From contig NZ_SMSG01000001.1 in the NCBI RefSeq assembly GCF_004382795.1, positions 496,001 through 560,000 on the forward strand: DNA of 64,000 bases, written 5' to 3'. The notes under the pieces were generated by a model that was not told the DNA's origin, ran no database searches, and was given only the letters and a program-made list of their open reading frames with translations. The position numbers were made by a program, and so were the translations under genes. The DNA comes from Cumulibacter soli (GTDB lineage: Bacteria; Actinomycetota; Actinomycetes; Mycobacteriales; Antricoccaceae). Positions 62,501 to 64,000 of this stretch are shown here, one piece after another. Numbering within the stretch: position 1 is the first letter of the stretch; each line of letters opens with the position of its first letter.

Positions 62501-63462
62501 ATTCGGCGGCGGCAGACTCCACGATCATTATCGGCGACAATGTCACGGACAACGGCGATGGCACCGCCACGGTAACCCCTGGCGCGGAACCGGTCGAGGT
62601 CATCTACACCAACGCTTACGACGCGGGCGTGTTGGCTATCGAAAAAGTCGTCGACGGAAACGGCGCTGACCTGTACGGCGCCGGCCCGTTCACCTTCGAG
62701 GTGCTCTGCACCTGGCAGGGTCAAACGGTCGTCGATGCCAGCTACGACGTCGTTGCCGGCGGAACCCGCACGATTGGCCCGCTGCCAACAGGCACCGTCT
62801 GCTCGGTGCAGGAGACATTCACTGGCGGCGCAAACTCGACGACGCTCGAACCGGACGGCGAGATCGTGATCGAGCCCGACGCTGGCGAGATTCCCACGGT
62901 GAGCGTGATGGCGACCAACACCTTCGACGTAACCGAGCTCGTGGTCACCAAGGAGGTCACCGGTGACGAAGAGGCCGCCTCGGCCGCGGGCGAATTCACG
63001 ATCGAGTTGACGTGCACCCGGCCGGTAGACGGGCAGAGCGTCCCCGTCGATATTCCCGGCGGCGCGCAGCGGTCGATCGCTGCCGGCGAGTCGACGGTGT
63101 ACCCCGACCTGCCGGTCGACGCGACGTGCGATCTCGCCGAGACCGATGACGGCGGCGCTGAGAACACCTCGCTGGTCATCAGCGGCGAGGCGGCATCCGA
63201 GGTCAGCACCGACGGTGGCTCCGGATCAGTAACGCTCGGCGCTGCCGATGACGCGAATGCTGTACTGACCAACCACTTCGAACCCGCACCCCCCGGCGGC
63301 GACGGCCCTCCCCCGGTCGGGCCGAACCCCGCACCGGATGGGGGCGGTTCGGACTCGATCGCGTCCACCGGGGCCGACGTGTGGGGCCTCGCCTCGGTCG
63401 CGGTGGCGCTGGTGCTCGCTGGACTGGGGGTGCTAGCAGCCGCCAGGCGGCATCGGCTCTGA
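56521..63462 (+). CDS. Large secreted acidic repeat protein with sortase-like anchor
   Basis: About 2313 residues. The N-terminus carries a Sec-type signal: a basic stretch (WRSRTKRS), a hydrophobic core LLSIALVVPMAAFIG and ASA just before the mature start. At least seven units of about 150-250 residues follow, each opening with a short K-motif (for example VTKSWSEP, VDLAKS, VNVVKT, IEVNKL) and recalling DUF11-like repeats. Four C-terminal units resemble DUF5979 (LSKAITG, ITKQVTT, IEKVVDG, VTKEVTG). A Pro/Gly linker, IASTGAD, a hydrophobic helix and RRHRL end the protein, as in sortase substrates. Start: GAGG lies 11 nt before ATG 56521; ATG 56443 is possible. Confidence 0.85.
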   Translation: MFGKSLWRSRTKRSWWACLLSIALVVPMAAFIGTPASADEGDPEYLQIEKSISSSELTAGDQFTYQIQVTCSEADCVNATIDDAFPPELAGFPITNVSITPDASTVPRTVTWNGGDARPDNFTDDTELHVDLQQPLQAGGVGLSNGTTFTITVTSEVPQDQPPGEVTFTNTANTTADNAQPVSDNASATIVVAPTIGVDATKAWAPENAAWNPGTESTITVGVTNTSNAPVQRMVLQEPQTAPDGASALDPNNPFVLHDFTGFDGVSIPPVCESTQVDAYVQGGDGTWNWVSGTPATDLGLPDGVTNEDVGGLRVTCIGTDIPPQTTMSFEIDVTQRDLDRNTGESFEAETRTTDNVVEGQTEAIGYDPAIDTATASHTITPTDLSAGATKNIEPARIPAGDSAAATISGTNTSSGPVSELRISDLDYFTEDVTFGGFSEPPTWPEGATSAEVIYYPLGGGNPEIVPFDNGQTPAPPSEAISGFEIVYSAEDDAIIATANASAAFTIDTDADTAADGELATTNNITTTVNTASGRQATADASDDLTVVDPSIVVDLAKSILPATAVLPGESVTTSLTAVTASASEFIDPKTIVVEDSWGDEDDFWNAFNLSSVAPTQVPPNSTLEVAVEVNGEWVSVASFESQPNPRTVTVSQAEIEAAIDPATMDDVTGIRFTFTADDVFPAGTTVAPYFTSTARAELRDGSGPTTPGEAQPVTYTNAATTTGTGVTPDGQELEGTDDASDDATIISFDGVGPGALDVTKSWSEPTVDAQSGQTRATTLSWGVAPGYDTVTLTDPLNAEATENPEDTVFQAFNLIAVNPIAPSDQPYANGWWFKYDTVTAVELYNGSGWVTVPEPAGGWNGPGGFVGYDLSGPEQQSTTGVRLIMQENTAAREAAQQDGPDFDPYAPDPGSGVGSTSTLRTFDLTWQIRDKTRVGDQFVTAEDVYNTSDPGVVNNTVRIDATDGDTTNSDSADADILILDQPPAVNVVKTASDDLLYIPPADSPADAYPSVNFGITAQSESTAAASYVRLTDPMPCDDGDLPVCNTPNTAADASANPYADVDSWDDLGSVENPFDRFTMTSMVIGASVTDEVDLSQTTVWLLEYVDGSFSSVPSTAADINSGSVDLTDVVGFSITYQGSDPAEDGGTITSGNVLSVDIDATLRSTIRSTSEPQTADADETIDVTNYVFAQSYDPVTADEDAIAADNAQAGVVLSGGTIDVVPSKTVDPDELPEPQRDDPVTVTLGATSGDSTLPSVDVTLEDQALSPDFWNSFDFIGLGAIAAPDGADQVQVDVYGPFGDGDELTWAAGTPSPLDSPTLAVDEAQYPDVQGIRFTFSKADGTVFSTTLPAPAWSADATFEVQLRDEYRDGSGPTPVEGSVENTVTVQNNGQLASSDEETAPAEINLSTGTHDIEVNKLANEGTHFATPGTPIPWRLQFQNTGTGYLTVDQLQDTLPEDLVYLPNPAPTYTAQEDGLLSEDVTLTQDGQDLIFTWPDDGNTMAPGEIFEITLYLELQPVAADVQVENTMVVHTEETLDSCANISPDLEVTDDFENDPTTCGTTDYVEPTPGPNLFTLKGVQGSLDGAINPNGPDSNCLTFETAGETYYRSPCAANSVVGGVDQWVLHVANAGTTPVESMTIFDQLPVAGDQQLVSGASRGSQYKVELVAESLQAYLPEGTIGTIEVTTDAGACVNTWPVVQTKDPCTQNGETWTEVTDGAEIDWSNVTGVRMTMDFTSTPSGGLQPGDEVNLVAQTQNTLISEDFPEGVSPVVPTQDEFAWNQFGVKYHSAGEDHKIAPAIVGVHLLNGPIQLSKAITGPGATYAATSFDVDVTCTLDGVDLNLGEASTVTLTAENDYAHRIDGIPLGADCTLQEAGDLGAYGETSRSGTPVTLDVDIPAGEGDPVPEAQVATITNDYQMTGLSITKQVTTDAVVGDFGPFDFTLACTSITGIPITFGDEGTTELTFTLTGGETFTAPENTIPVGAECTVAEVDSAAADSTIIIGDNVTDNGDGTATVTPGAEPVEVIYTNAYDAGVLAIEKVVDGNGADLYGAGPFTFEVLCTWQGQTVVDASYDVVAGGTRTIGPLPTGTVCSVQETFTGGANSTTLEPDGEIVIEPDAGEIPTVSVMATNTFDVTELVVTKEVTGDEEAASAAGEFTIELTCTRPVDGQSVPVDIPGGAQRSIAAGESTVYPDLPVDATCDLAETDDGGAENTSLVISGEAASEVSTDGGSGSVTLGAADDANAVLTNHFEPAPPGGDGPPPVGPNPAPDGGGSDSIASTGADVWGLASVAVALVLAGLGVLAAARRHRL

Positions 63463-63592
63463 TCGGATCTCATCAAAATAGTGTGAGGACACATGGCCTA
63501 CTTCGGATAGTCTCGATGTACATGCCTGAGCAGGCGATCGTCACGTCCGCAGCACGCATCCGCGCCCGCTGCGAATGTCCGATGGAGGCTCC
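63463..63592. other. Gap before the LuxR gene, no feature seen
   Basis: This 130-bp gap holds the GGAGG site for the next gene. I recognise no dyad, terminator or small frame with support in it. Confidence 0.5.
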
Positions 63593-64000
63593 ATGACCGC
63601 CACCCACACATCCGCCCGACGCTCACACCACCCAGACTCCACCGATAACGAACGGAGCCCAAGCCGTCCACCGGCGGCCGGCACCCCCTGGTTGCCGCGC
63701 AAGTACCTACCGCGCACCCGACTCTGGGCCAGGTTGGATATCGCAACTCAGGAGGCCATCACGGTCGTCGTGGCACCAGCCGGATCCGGCAAGACGCTCG
63801 GCGTCGCCGGCTGGCTGCAGCAGACGCCTGATGCAGAAGGCGCGATCTGGCTGGATGCGAGTTCGCCTATCACCACCGCCTCCTTCGAGCAGACCATCGA
63901 CGCGGCAGCCGCACCGAGCGCCAAACCACGCATCGTTGTCATTGATGATGCGCACCTGCTATCCACACGCTGTATCCGGTACATCGAAGAGCGGTTAGAG
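63593..64000 (+). CDS. MalT/LAL-type LuxR regulator, N-terminal part (3' end outside window)
   Basis: The frame is open to the last base, giving 136 residues. After a basic, Ser/Pro-rich start come PWLPRKYLPRTRLWARL, the conserved entry of MalT-type STAND ATPases, Walker A APAGSGKT at about 61-68 and Walker B RIVVIDDAHLL. A C-terminal LuxR HTH would be expected beyond the window. GGAGG lies four bases before the ATG. It could be the regulator of the neighbouring cluster, but nothing in the sequence proves that. Confidence 0.85.
   Translation, partial: MTATHTSARRSHHPDSTDNERSPSRPPAAGTPWLPRKYLPRTRLWARLDIATQEAITVVVAPAGSGKTLGVAGWLQQTPDAEGAIWLDASSPITTASFEQTIDAAAAPSAKPRIVVIDDAHLLSTRCIRYIEERLE

Overview
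The window is one contiguous piece of a high-GC actinobacterial chromosome. This rests on heavy GTG/TTG start use, GC-biased third codon positions, and actinobacterial gene orders: dacB - zincin (DUF2342 type) - tilS - hpt, and ftsH - folE - folP - folB - folK - DUF3180. Families typical of the phylum also appear (DUF3817, DUF1707, DUF6457, DUF6325, GAP/Sap). I see no rRNA, CRISPR array, insertion sequence, prophage or plasmid functions. The only tRNA seen is tRNA-Thr(CGT).

Layout. 1-5.8 kb: the 3' part of an M1 aminopeptidase, a BrkB/YihY membrane protein, an anchored protein of unknown function, yaaA, a beta-carbonic anhydrase, and a divergent marR/yceI pair sharing an operator region. 5.9-15.8 kb (minus strand): the housekeeping block for folate synthesis, FtsH, purine salvage, tRNA-Ile lysidine synthesis and peptidoglycan trimming, with ppa divergent to dacB. 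16.4-20 kb: small membrane proteins, two GNAT acetyltransferases, a VOC protein, a MarR regulator and a probable 57-residue protein with its own terminator. 20-25 kb: a two-component system followed by a MacB-like ABC transporter, with a perfect 12-bp-arm palindrome between them. 25-32.6 kb: an acyl-CoA dehydrogenase, a CPA2 antiporter, an orphan response regulator, a 51-residue membrane protein, a SUFU-domain protein, tRNA-Thr, ricT, a DUF1707 protein and a ribbon-helix-helix protein.

32.8-42.1 kb is a nitrate respiration unit: narK, narG, narH, narJ, narI, mobA and a DUF6457 gene. Its genes overlap or lie close together on the plus strand. NarK exchanges nitrate and nitrite, NarGHI is the quinol-nitrate reductase, NarJ is its chaperone, and MobA completes the molybdenum cofactor.

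42.1-56.4 kb is the least ordinary part. It holds a PLDc_N/SHOCT protein, a phage-holin-like protein, an AI-2E family transporter, MscS, two tandem SulP permeases, two GAP/Sap membrane proteins, an arylsulfatase with its formylglycine-generating enzyme, a SHOCT protein, a DUF6325 protein, a YggT-like protein and a HAD hydrolase. Most promoter gaps here carry a 17-bp inverted repeat, TCACCC-N5-GGGTGA. I found eight clear copies by eye, which suggests one regulator controls the block.

56.5-64 kb holds a roughly 2300-residue acidic secreted repeat protein with a sortase-like C-terminus, then the 5' end of a MalT/LAL-type LuxR regulator cut by the window edge.
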